A stretch of 7,483 nt of DNA from the NCBI GenBank assembly GCA_001767575.1, contig MELI01000024.1:32235-39717 (forward strand), written 5' to 3'. This document shows positions 1 to 5,916 of this stretch, piece by piece; the first letter of the stretch is position 1; each line of letters starts with the position of its first letter. A program made the translations under genes and the position numbers. The DNA is from Candidatus Aquicultor primus. GTDB taxonomy: Bacteria > Actinomycetota > Aquicultoria > Aquicultorales > Aquicultoraceae. The notes beneath the pieces are model-generated. The model did no database searches, was not told the origin of the DNA, and saw nothing but the letters and a program-made list of their open reading frames with translations.

Positions 1-567
1 GAGTTCGAAAATTATCACTGCACCGATTGCCACGCAAATGTGGCCCACGAAATCGAAGGCCGCACCCGGAACCAACCCGACATGGATAGCTGTTCGGATT
101 GCCACAACTACTACGAAGGCGATGTCGAATGCGAGAAGTGCCACCCGAGCAACGCGGAAACCGAAAAGCTCTCGACGAGGGGTCCGTGGAAAATAACGCA
201 CGGCCCGGCCTGGAAATCGACGCACGGCATGGGAGACCCGAAGACGTGCGCTACCTGCCACGACGCGTTATTCTGTATGAGCTGCCACAACAGCGAGGTG
301 CCCCACCCGCAGCCGTGGTCACACCTCCACCCGCGGTCAGCTAAACAGAACGTTCAGGGATGCTATCAGTGCCATAGAAAAGAGCTTTGCATGGATTGTC
401 ACCGCATTGAAATGCCGCATCCCGATGGTTTCCTCAGGAATCACGAGTTTGAGGTCGAGGAGCGCGGCTACGATCTATGCTGGCGTTGCCATAGCGGAAA
501 CAACTGTATGCCATGTCACTTAAGTGCGGCGCATACCAACACGCCGGATAGGAAGTTCAAGTTTTGA
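1..567 (+). CDS. Multihaem c-type cytochrome, 5' end missing (nine CXXCH sites visible)
   Basis: The reading frame is open from base 1 to the TGA at 565-567 with no start codon upstream, so this is the C-terminal 188 residues of a longer protein; the GTG at 40 is internal, because a haem site lies before it. Nine CXXCH motifs begin at bases 19, 91, 130, 247, 274, 361, 388, 478 and 505. They form close pairs nine codons apart (247/274, 361/388, 478/505), and two pairs are followed by a V/M-P-H-P motif and a further His that could serve as distal haem ligands. The run matches sites 4-12 of the next gene almost position for position, so the missing N-terminus probably has membrane spans and three more haem sites of NapC/NirT type. 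Likely role: membrane-anchored, extracytoplasmic electron transfer. Its stop overlaps the next start, indicating one operon and translational coupling. Cytochrome identity is certain; the NapC-like N-terminus is inferred. Confidence 0.93.
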   Translation, partial: EFENYHCTDCHANVAHEIEGRTRNQPDMDSCSDCHNYYEGDVECEKCHPSNAETEKLSTRGPWKITHGPAWKSTHGMGDPKTCATCHDALFCMSCHNSEVPHPQPWSHLHPRSAKQNVQGCYQCHRKELCMDCHRIEMPHPDGFLRNHEFEVEERGYDLCWRCHSGNNCMPCHLSAAHTNTPDRKFKF

Positions 568-1832
568 TGAACATGGAACCTTTGAGAGTTTTAGGCAACT
601 ACATTTATCTGTCCGGGCTGATGCGCGTTGAATCTCTATTCGAGCGACTCCTCCACGACGTCCTGCGCTGGCGCGACTATGTCCCGTTAATCCTAAAATT
701 TCTCGACCAGGTAAAGGTGATCTTCAGCAATCCCCGCAAGTATCCGCGCGAAGCCGTCGTCGTCATCGCGGCTATTCTCCTCACGCTCATCGTGCTGATG
801 ATGTTGGTTCTACTCTTCTTTACCGTCAGAAATCAAATCCGTATCCGCAAAGCATATAAGAGAATACGAAAGAAAGTGCCGCGAGAGGTACTTATAAAGC
901 GATATATCGTCGGTGGCGTTGCCGGTGTCGTTCTACTGCTCGCCCTGACCATCGGCACGGCCCAGCCAAAATCCTGTGTGAGGTGTCATAGTCTCGAGAA
1001 GAGTTTCAGTTCCTGGGAGAAATCGGTTCACAAGGATACCGGTTGCCTGAAATGCCATTATGAGCCCGGCGTCTTTGGTTATGTCGAGGGAAATATCAGC
1101 GGGGCGGAGAACCTGCTGGCCCACTTTTTCAAAGGCAACGACTTGCCTCGGGCGCGTGTCTCGAACAACGCCTGCCTGCGCTGTCATAACGATGTCTTCA
1201 ACCGCATGGTCATCGGAGACCGCGAAATTCGGGTGCAGCACAAAGACCTTATCAACAATGGGATAAACTGCACCAACTGCCACCCGGGCGTCGCGCATGA
1301 AGCGAAAGGCAAGAAGGCCTTCGCCATGAATAGCTGCCTCGAATGCCACGACAACAAAAAGGCGAGCGCGGATTGCCGGACCTGCCATATCCAGGACATC
1401 GGCTACAAAGCAGTGCGTGAGCTCGACGACTGGCCGAAAGTCAAGACCGTCAGAATCACCTGCACCGGTTGTCATAAGGTCTCGACGACCGAAGCTTGCA
1501 TCAAGTGCCATGGTCTGGAATTGCCCCACTCCGAGATCTTCCGGCGGAAACATGCGATGCAAGCCGAAATTACTCAGGGAAGCCTCTGCTACAAGTGCCA
1601 CTGGGAAACCATGACCGGTAAGCGAATGTGTGGTTGCCATAGCGACGCTGGAGAAATACACGGTTCACCGGAAGACTGGTACTTTAAACACAGGGCTACC
1701 GCGAAAGGAAACGGGGCGGGCTGCAATTGCCACGCGGCGAGCTTCTGCGGGCGCTGCCACGACGACCCGAAGAGCGTCTACCCTGGAAGCAGTGGCGAGA
1801 TGATGCACGGCGGCTGGCATACCGGGATGTAG
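567..1832 (+). CDS. NapC/NirT-type membrane quinol dehydrogenase with extended multihaem C-terminus
   Basis: This 421-residue protein starts at the ATG of a TGATG overlap with the preceding gene, with an AGGAAG-like ribosome site near 551. A TTG at 564 is a poorer choice. Two hydrophobic spans (about 62-87 and 112-131) flank a very basic loop (88-111) that should be cytoplasmic. Haem sites 1-4 (Cys at 137, 160, 203, 235) have NapC/NirT layout: CXXCH, then W..S.H before site 2, and an H-K-D-L / C-T-N-C-H / V-A-H block at site 4. Known family members (NapC, NrfH, CymA, Geobacter ImcH) oxidise menaquinol and reduce periplasmic partners. Leu143 stands where NrfH has its Met ligand to haem 1. The extension adds canonical sites at 257, 270, 299, 311, 341 and 394, plus two contracted CXCH motifs at 355-358 and 386-389. 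It is far longer than a plain NapC. Quinol oxidation is inferred; the multihaem membrane cytochrome call is firm. Confidence 0.93.
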   Translation: MNMEPLRVLGNYIYLSGLMRVESLFERLLHDVLRWRDYVPLILKFLDQVKVIFSNPRKYPREAVVVIAAILLTLIVLMMLVLLFFTVRNQIRIRKAYKRIRKKVPREVLIKRYIVGGVAGVVLLLALTIGTAQPKSCVRCHSLEKSFSSWEKSVHKDTGCLKCHYEPGVFGYVEGNISGAENLLAHFFKGNDLPRARVSNNACLRCHNDVFNRMVIGDREIRVQHKDLINNGINCTNCHPGVAHEAKGKKAFAMNSCLECHDNKKASADCRTCHIQDIGYKAVRELDDWPKVKTVRITCTGCHKVSTTEACIKCHGLELPHSEIFRRKHAMQAEITQGSLCYKCHWETMTGKRMCGCHSDAGEIHGSPEDWYFKHRATAKGNGAGCNCHAASFCGRCHDDPKSVYPGSSGEMMHGGWHTGM

Positions 1833-1865
1833 GACATAACGGATGGAGACATCGCCCGGCCAAAC

Positions 1866-1892
1866 AAAAAGGAGAGCGAACCGCTCTCCTTT
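1866..1892. terminator. Bidirectional intrinsic terminator between convergent genes
   Basis: A perfect 8-bp stem (GGAGAGCG at 1871-1878, CGCTCTCC at 1882-1889) encloses the loop AAC and is extended by A/T pairs on both sides. On the minus strand the stem is followed by TTTTT, a good intrinsic terminator for the cyclophilin gene. On the plus strand it is followed by TTTCATCTTTC, a weaker U-tract for the cytochrome operon. Its place between two converging genes fits shared use. Confidence 0.85.
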
Positions 1893-1951
1893 CATCTTTC
1901 ATAACCGTTCTCAACTCCCCTGAGGGTGCCGGGCAGGGCCTTGTATCGGGG

Positions 1952-2608
1952 TTACCGCTCCTCGGTGTAGACCCGGTCCATGACGTCGCCGACCCGTATC
2001 TGCTCAACAACGTCCATGCCCTCCACGACTTGCCCAAATACGGTGTACTTACCGTCAAGCGACGGCTGCGAGTCTAGGCATATGTAGAACTGGCTTCCCC
2101 CGCTGTTAGGGTCTTGTGCCCGCGCCATCGCAACCGTACCCGGGGTGTGCGGCACATCGTTGAACTCGGCGTCAATCTTATAGCCGGGACCACCTAGGCC
2201 ATCATTCTCGGGGTCGTCGTCTTTGCTCAACGGGTCGCCGCCCTGAATCACGAAACCCGGTTCGACACGGTGCCACTTAATCCCGTTGTAGAAGCTTTGG
2301 CCGACGAGGCTGACGAAATTCGCCACAGTCTTAGGCGCCTTGTGCGGATAGAGCTCGAAGACAATTTTTCCTTTGTTCGTTTCGACGACCGCATAGAGCC
2401 GCTTTCCGGCAGCCGGCTGCGCTGCCGGAGCTGCCTGCGCGACGGTGGTCTCGGTTGCTTTCGGCGCTTCGGTGGCTTCCGCCTCAGGCTCCGCGAACCC
2501 GTCGGAAGAGGCCTTCTTGTCGGCGCCGGATGAGCACCCCACAAGCCCTGCTACCAGCGCCGACAACACCAGTGCCCCTAGAAGCCATTTGAAAATTCCT
2601 GCTTTCAT
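1952..2608 (-). CDS. Lipoprotein cyclophilin-type peptidyl-prolyl cis-trans isomerase
   Basis: The start is the ATG at 2606-2608, preceded on the minus strand by AGGAGG five bases upstream; the frame opens further upstream but lacks a comparable ribosome site. The 218-residue product has a lipoprotein signal peptide (basic Lys2/Lys7, hydrophobic 8-22, lipobox L-V-G-C with Cys25), an Ala/Glu/Pro/Thr-rich linker (about 26-68) and one cyclophilin domain (about 70-218). Diagnostic motifs are W-H-R-V (112-115, catalytic Arg114), F-V-I-Q-G-G-D (119-125) and G-S-Q-F-Y (171-175). Ser183 and Tyr188 replace the Trp121 and His126 of human cyclophilin A, so cyclosporin binding is probably weak. It should catalyse prolyl isomerisation in extracytoplasmic proteins. 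Lying between cytochrome genes, it may help fold multihaem cytochromes, but it is a common housekeeping family and transcribed oppositely, so that link is only inference. Confidence 0.95.
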   Translation of the reverse strand: MKAGIFKWLLGALVLSALVAGLVGCSSGADKKASSDGFAEPEAEATEAPKATETTVAQAAPAAQPAAGKRLYAVVETNKGKIVFELYPHKAPKTVANFVSLVGQSFYNGIKWHRVEPGFVIQGGDPLSKDDDPENDGLGGPGYKIDAEFNDVPHTPGTVAMARAQDPNSGGSQFYICLDSQPSLDGKYTVFGQVVEGMDVVEQIRVGDVMDRVYTEER

Positions 2609-2713
2609 TAAACCCTCCTGTGGTTCCGCCCTGTCGCTCACAGCAAAAGGATACCACGAACCCGCCCGCCAAAAAAGAAATCTTGTACAAGCCATAAACC
2701 GGACGCTTGAATC

Positions 2714-2729
2714 GAAGAGCGCGCTCTTC
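2714..2729. promoter_or_regulatory. Perfect 16-bp palindrome, candidate operator
   Basis: GAAGAGCGCGCTCTTC is an uninterrupted perfect dyad about 105 bases upstream of the cyclophilin start. With no loop it is a poor RNA hairpin and more like a binding site for a dimeric regulator. No protein partner can be named from the sequence. Confidence 0.4.
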
Positions 2730-2780
2730 ATTACTTGGATAAGGGTTTACCACTCACCGCATGCTTAGCAAATTATGTAA

Positions 2781-2805
2781 ATATTTTGGCCATTATATTT
2801 TGGCC
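2781..2805. repeat. Tandem 11-bp direct repeat ATATTTTGGCC overlapping a TATAAT
   Basis: ATATTTTGGCC occurs at 2781-2791 and again at 2795-2805, separated by ATT (14-base period). The same bases also form an inverted repeat, GGCCA (2788-2792) with TGGCC (2801-2805). On the minus strand a perfect TATAAT (bases 2792-2797) spans the junction, with only a weak -35 (TTAAAC at 2816-2821). It could be an operator over a cyclophilin promoter with a leader of roughly 175 bases. Both roles are inference. Confidence 0.4.
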
Positions 2806-2921
2806 GAAAAGTGCCGTTTAAGGAAAACTGGGGGTCGCGGCTCTCTAACTACCTGCGCAAACGCATCACAGCGCGTGTTTTTGCTCGCTCATGATATTTA
2901 GCCGCAGCCATCCCTGCAGCC

Positions 2922-2950
2922 TTGCCTCAACATGCTTCGTATGCTATCAT
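2922..2950 (+). promoter_or_regulatory. Probable sigma70-type promoter for the TPR-NHL operon
   Basis: TTGCCT (2922-2927) and TATCAT (2945-2950) are separated by exactly 17 bases, and transcription would begin near 2957, about 70 bases before the TPR gene start. The -35 matches consensus at four of six bases, the -10 at five of six. No better pair was found in this intergenic region on the plus strand. Confidence 0.45.
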
Positions 2951-3025
2951 TTGTATCGGCAATTTTTTTTATTTGCGCATGTGAAAACGGTCACGCATAT
3001 TATGCAACACTTGAAAGGAATGAGC

Positions 3026-3691
3026 ATGGAACAAAGCATCAAAAAGGTTATGGTGGCCTTGACTATCCTTTTGGCGCTATCGATCGTAGCGGTTCTGGGG
3101 TTCATGTTGAAAGATGTCTTTTTTGAAAAAGACATCCCGCAAAATCCGGCTGAGCAAGCGTATTCTCTAGCCAAAGCGATGGCCGACAAAGACCCCAAAA
3201 ACCCCGGCTACCTTTTCGAACTCGCGAAAGCCGAAGCAGACCTCGGAAAGACCGGAGATGCCGTAGATCACCTGCAAAAAGCGATCAAGATGCAGCCCGC
3301 CGCCCCGATGCTACACTATACGCTCGCCCGCATATATCTCGACTCCGGGCAGGAAAAAGAAGCGGTCAAGGAACTCGAGCAGGAATTGCGCGTTACCGAG
3401 AACAAGAACGAACTCGCGTGGTTCGACCTCGGCGAGATATTCCTGAAGCGGAAAGACTATAACCAGGCCATAAATTGCTTCAACATGGCGCTTGTAAGAA
3501 TGCCCGCCGGCGCAGACGTACACTATAGCCTCGGCAAAGCTTATGAAGGCATCGGGCGATTCGACCTTGCGATGAGGTCGTATGCCGAGGCCTTGAAATA
3601 TATTCCCGATCACACAGACGCCCAAATTGCTATCCAGCAGTTGCAGCTGAAACAACTCGAGCAAACAACAACCGGGACTACCAAGAAGTAA
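3026..3691 (+). CDS. Membrane-anchored tetratricopeptide repeat (TPR) protein
   Basis: I place the start at the ATG at 3026, six bases after AAAGGA (3014-3019). The ATG at 3020 abuts that SD and the one at 2891 has none. The 221-residue product has a short basic N-terminus, one hydrophobic span (about 8-28), then a soluble helical part. Four TPR units at 34-residue spacing are visible (about 60-93, 94-127, 129-162, 163-196), with the usual small, aromatic and Pro positions such as L-G-K-A-Y and A-L-K-Y-I-P. A Gln/Thr-rich tail ends in Lys-Lys. With Lys6 and Lys7 before the span, the repeats should lie outside the cytoplasm. TPRs bind proteins, so a scaffold or assembly role is likely; the partner may be the NHL protein encoded 32 bases downstream. 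No catalytic motif is seen, and the fold does not reveal a specific function. Confidence 0.88.
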   Translation: MEQSIKKVMVALTILLALSIVAVLGFMLKDVFFEKDIPQNPAEQAYSLAKAMADKDPKNPGYLFELAKAEADLGKTGDAVDHLQKAIKMQPAAPMLHYTLARIYLDSGQEKEAVKELEQELRVTENKNELAWFDLGEIFLKRKDYNQAINCFNMALVRMPAGADVHYSLGKAYEGIGRFDLAMRSYAEALKYIPDHTDAQIAIQQLQLKQLEQTTTGTTKK

Positions 3692-3723
3692 ATGTAAGGG
3701 ATGAAAGGCTAGGAGGCGTTACG

Positions 3724-5193
3724 TTGGTTAGAACACGGACATTAATGGTGCTGGTCGCGATTCTTATACTTACACTGGCAGCCCTCGTATATTTCTATAT
3801 GTTCATCCTCAATGACCCCAACACGAAAGTGAAAAACGAGGGCATGACTCACCTATATAGCATATATGGCTGGGGCCAGCGACCCGATCAGTTGCTACGC
3901 CGGCCACATGGTGTTGCGACCGACGGAAAAGGTAATATATTCGTTACAATGCCATCGAGGGGCAAGGTCGTCGTCTTCGACAACGATGGCAACTACCTGT
4001 ATTCGTTCGGCAGCAAAGGTATGGAGGAAGGTTCGTTGCGCGGACCGCTCGGTATCGCCGTCGACCCGGCAAGAAACAGGGTCTACGTCGCCGACAGGGC
4101 TCGGTTCAAGCTGGTAATATTCACTACGCAGGGCAAGTTCATAAGCGAAACATCGCTCCTCTCCCCTGTTCAGCCGACCATCGCTAAAGACCGTGTCTAC
4201 CTCACGACATTCGGCCCGATTGCGATTTACAGCCTGGATGGAAGATTGCTGGATACCTGGGGTAGCAGAAGCCGACAGATGGGCGGTTTCGACTACGCGC
4301 ACGGCATCTGCGTTGACAGCCGCGGCAACGTTTATGTCTCCGATACCAATAACACAAGGCTCGTTGCGCTAAACAAGAAAGGCGATGTCCTGTGGGTGCA
4401 AGGCAGGCCGCCTAAGGGCGTGCTCGACCCCAAGAAAGGACTGAACCTGCCGGCCGGCATGACGATGGATGATAAAGAGCGCCTCTATATAGTGGACGCC
4501 TTCGATTTCGCCGTCAAAGTATACAACACTAAGGGTAAAGAGGTCTTCACGTTCGGCGGCCAGTCGGGCAACCTCGAAGGCCAGTTCAATATGCCCGACG
4601 GAATCACATACCTCGGCGACCGTAAATTCGCGATCGCCGATAAGTTCAACGACCGAGTGCAAGTAGTCAGACTGACGTTGCCCGGCGAGGGCGGCCCGTT
4701 CGAGAACTTCCCATGGTGGATGCTCCTTCTCATACCGCTTCTGATGCTCCTTCTCGGGCGTAAGAAGTTTATCGCCAATGAGGACTTCATGGAGCTTGTC
4801 GTAAACGACCAGAAGTTAAGGCTTCTTACACAGGTCGCCAAGCGCGTTCAGGTGAGCCAAGAGGTCTACGACCGCTTTGCGGAGCACGTAGAAGAGGAAC
4901 TCAAGTTCACGGATGTTGCGTCTGTCCGTAAATTCAAGCCGGAAGAGATGCAAAAACTTATGGAAGAGCACAACGTAGAAGAAAAGACCGCCTCTTTCTT
5001 GGCCTTGGCTAAGAAGAGCTTCCCGGAAAGAATCGCGCTTAGTAGGCTGACTCTCGCTTTTGAGGACGCCAAAGTTCGCGAAGTTATCACCGGTAACGGC
5101 AAGAAACCGCCGAAAATGCTAACCTTCGAGGAGTTTATCGAGAAATACAACATCCCCGAAGAGGAAGAAGCGGTAGCCGCTCAACCGGGCTAG
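3724..5193 (+). CDS. Two-span membrane protein with extracytoplasmic NHL beta-propeller
   Basis: Translation probably begins at the TTG at 3724, seven bases after AGGAGG (3711-3716); the first ATG (3745) is too far from that SD. The 489-residue product has an N-terminal span (about 7-29), a propeller of about six NHL-type blades (59-96, 106-140, 152-180, 190-227, 241-278, 289-317), a second span (about 330-345) followed by Arg-Lys-Lys, and a 140-residue, charged, mostly helical C-terminal part. Blades show the P-x-G-[IVM]-[AT]-x-D / [IV]-[FY]-V-[AS]-D / V-x-x-[FY] pattern; blade three is degenerate. Topology by flanking charge is inside-out-inside, putting the propeller outside. NHL propellers bind proteins, sugars or RNA. 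This one, paired with a TPR protein beside cytochrome genes, may be an assembly or scaffold factor. I do not recognise the C-terminal domain. Confidence 0.9.
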   Translation: MVRTRTLMVLVAILILTLAALVYFYMFILNDPNTKVKNEGMTHLYSIYGWGQRPDQLLRRPHGVATDGKGNIFVTMPSRGKVVVFDNDGNYLYSFGSKGMEEGSLRGPLGIAVDPARNRVYVADRARFKLVIFTTQGKFISETSLLSPVQPTIAKDRVYLTTFGPIAIYSLDGRLLDTWGSRSRQMGGFDYAHGICVDSRGNVYVSDTNNTRLVALNKKGDVLWVQGRPPKGVLDPKKGLNLPAGMTMDDKERLYIVDAFDFAVKVYNTKGKEVFTFGGQSGNLEGQFNMPDGITYLGDRKFAIADKFNDRVQVVRLTLPGEGGPFENFPWWMLLLIPLLMLLLGRKKFIANEDFMELVVNDQKLRLLTQVAKRVQVSQEVYDRFAEHVEEELKFTDVASVRKFKPEEMQKLMEEHNVEEKTASFLALAKKSFPERIALSRLTLAFEDAKVREVITGNGKKPPKMLTFEEFIEKYNIPEEEEAVAAQPG

Positions 5194-5214
5194 AACCTCA
5201 CAACGAGAGTTTTT

Positions 5215-5242
5215 AAAGGCAGGTCTTAGACCTGCCTTTTTT
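5215..5242 (+). terminator. Strong intrinsic terminator of the TPR-NHL operon
   Basis: An 11-bp perfect stem (AAAGGCAGGTC at 5215-5225 with GACCTGCCTTT at 5229-5239) closes a TTA loop and runs into a six-T tract (5237-5242), 22 bases after the NHL gene stop. Little read-through into the downstream cytochrome is expected, so that gene needs its own promoter. Confidence 0.93.
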
Positions 5243-5297
5243 ATTTCCGCTCGTATTGTAGACGACAAAGCTACGTGAATATTTTTACTGGAAACGC

Positions 5298-5326
5298 TTG
5301 ACAGCTTACTTATTATTCGCTATTCT
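5298..5326 (+). promoter_or_regulatory. Near-consensus sigma70-type promoter for the secreted cytochrome
   Basis: A perfect TTGACA (5298-5303) is followed after exactly 17 bases by TATTCT (5321-5326, four of six to TATAAT). The spacer and upstream bases are AT-rich. Transcription would start near 5333. It lies 56 bases after the preceding terminator, and the next plus-strand gene is the large cytochrome, about 600 bases on. I found no equally good promoter nearer to that gene. Confidence 0.75.
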
Positions 5327-5689
5327 AAGCTTGTGAACGTTAGGACAATCTCACTCCATATCATCGCTGTGAGAGGCAAGAGCCGTAAGAACGGTAGCTG
5401 CTTGAAAGCATAAGATTGCAAGTAACTGACTACAGGCAAGATAAGCGAGCAGTACTCATCGCAGTCGCCATCGAAATTAAGTCGAGACAAACATTCTTGT
5501 TTTAGCACATACCCTACCTGTAGAAGTAATAGCGCAGCAGCAACGAGGTTGCGCCCGCCGGCAAGCCTTTCAGCAGCTTGAACCTTAAGAACACAAAATC
5601 GCGACAACCGGGTACGAAAAGACTTGTTTCTCGGGCTAAAGCCGGAGAAAAAATTTTCGCATTACCCATACCCCCGGGGGGTTCAAAAC

Positions 5690-5809
5690 ATGCGCACCTG
5701 GAAAACCGACTTGAATGTCGGTATGCGCTATGGTTTTCACACCCGAGAGCAACGACGCGAACTGCTCGATGCCGGTAGAGCATCGATGCTATCTGTAAGG
5801 GCTCTATGA
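5690..5809 (+). CDS. Possible small open reading frame (39 codons) in the leader
   Basis: An ATG at 5690 opens a 39-residue frame ending in TGA at 5807-5809. It is preceded at eight bases by a G-run (5676-5681) that is only a fair ribosome site. The predicted peptide is basic and partly amphipathic (Arg/Glu/Leu-rich in its middle) and has no motif I recognise. The frame stays open upstream to a TTG at 5624. It coincides with the inverted-repeat cluster, so it could be a leader peptide whose translation affects folding, or a chance frame in a structured RNA. I favour chance. Confidence 0.2.
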   Translation: MRTWKTDLNVGMRYGFHTREQRRELLDAGRASMLSVRAL

Positions 5810-5825
5810 AATTAGAAAGTCGGTT
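5701..5825 (+). repeat. Inverted-repeat cluster with mutually exclusive pairings (candidate switch RNA)
   Basis: The segment at 5701-5712 can pair in three exclusive ways: ACCGAC (5705-5710) with GTCGGT (5717-5722) as a local hairpin; GAAAACC (5701-5707) with GGTTTTC (5732-5738); or AACCGACTT (5704-5712) with AAGTCGGTT (5817-5825), a 9-bp stem closing a domain of about 120 bases. Inside that domain are GCGCA/TGCGC (5692-5728, outside the local hairpin), GAGCA/TGCTC (5747-5767) and TCGATGC/GCATCGA (5766-5786). One 9-bp match in a leader this long could arise by chance, so it is the combination that is suggestive. Confidence 0.35.
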
Positions 5826-5916
5826 CCAACATAAATATAGTTGATTCATGCGAAACGAGTTTCGCGGCGCAAGCCGACGAAGCACTGTTTAGCTCTTTGC
5901 TTTTTAAGGCTTATTG

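Larger units (their letters stand above)
2609..3025. other. Divergent intergenic region, no gene seen
   Basis: About 417 bases separate the cyclophilin start (minus) from the TPR gene start (plus). I see no reading frame with a ribosome site or protein-like composition. The frame of the TPR gene stays open back to an ATG at 2891, but that stretch lacks an SD and reads as Cys/His/Phe-rich non-protein. The region contains the palindrome, direct repeat and promoter listed separately, plus a 10-bp palindrome CTTGTACAAG at 2682-2691. Confidence 0.7.

Noticed and set aside
40..567. GTG at base 40 as the start of the first cytochrome
   Set aside because: A complete CXXCH motif (19-33) lies in frame before it and matches haem site 4 of the paralogue, so the protein begins outside the window.
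933..1661. Long open frame on the minus strand opposite the second cytochrome
   Set aside because: It lies entirely inside a gene with clear haem motifs, has no ribosome site, and its product has no recognisable domain. It is an antisense shadow of the codon use.
1629..1733. Frameshift or sequencing error as the cause of the CXCH motifs
   Set aside because: Each contraction is a whole codon, the frame continues to a further CXXCH and a natural stop, and spacing against the paralogue is otherwise kept.
1833..1951. Possible small gene between the cytochrome operon and the cyclophilin gene
   Set aside because: The gap is short and is occupied by the bidirectional terminator. No frame with a ribosome site was found.
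2891..3025. Upstream ATG (2891) as start of the TPR protein
   Set aside because: No SD precedes it, the added 45 residues do not look like a signal or domain, and a good promoter (2922-2950) lies inside this stretch. The ATG at 3026 has a proper SD.
5536..5615. Possible GEMM (c-di-GMP) riboswitch, because of GGCAAGCC and ACAACCGGGT segments
   Set aside because: The order, spacing and conserved GCAAACC and GACGCAAAGCC blocks of the class do not fit. It is kept only as part of an unclassified leader.
5320..5885. Minus-strand open frames in the long leader
   Set aside because: They have no ribosome sites, their composition is not protein-like, and they run antisense across the predicted promoter and hairpins.
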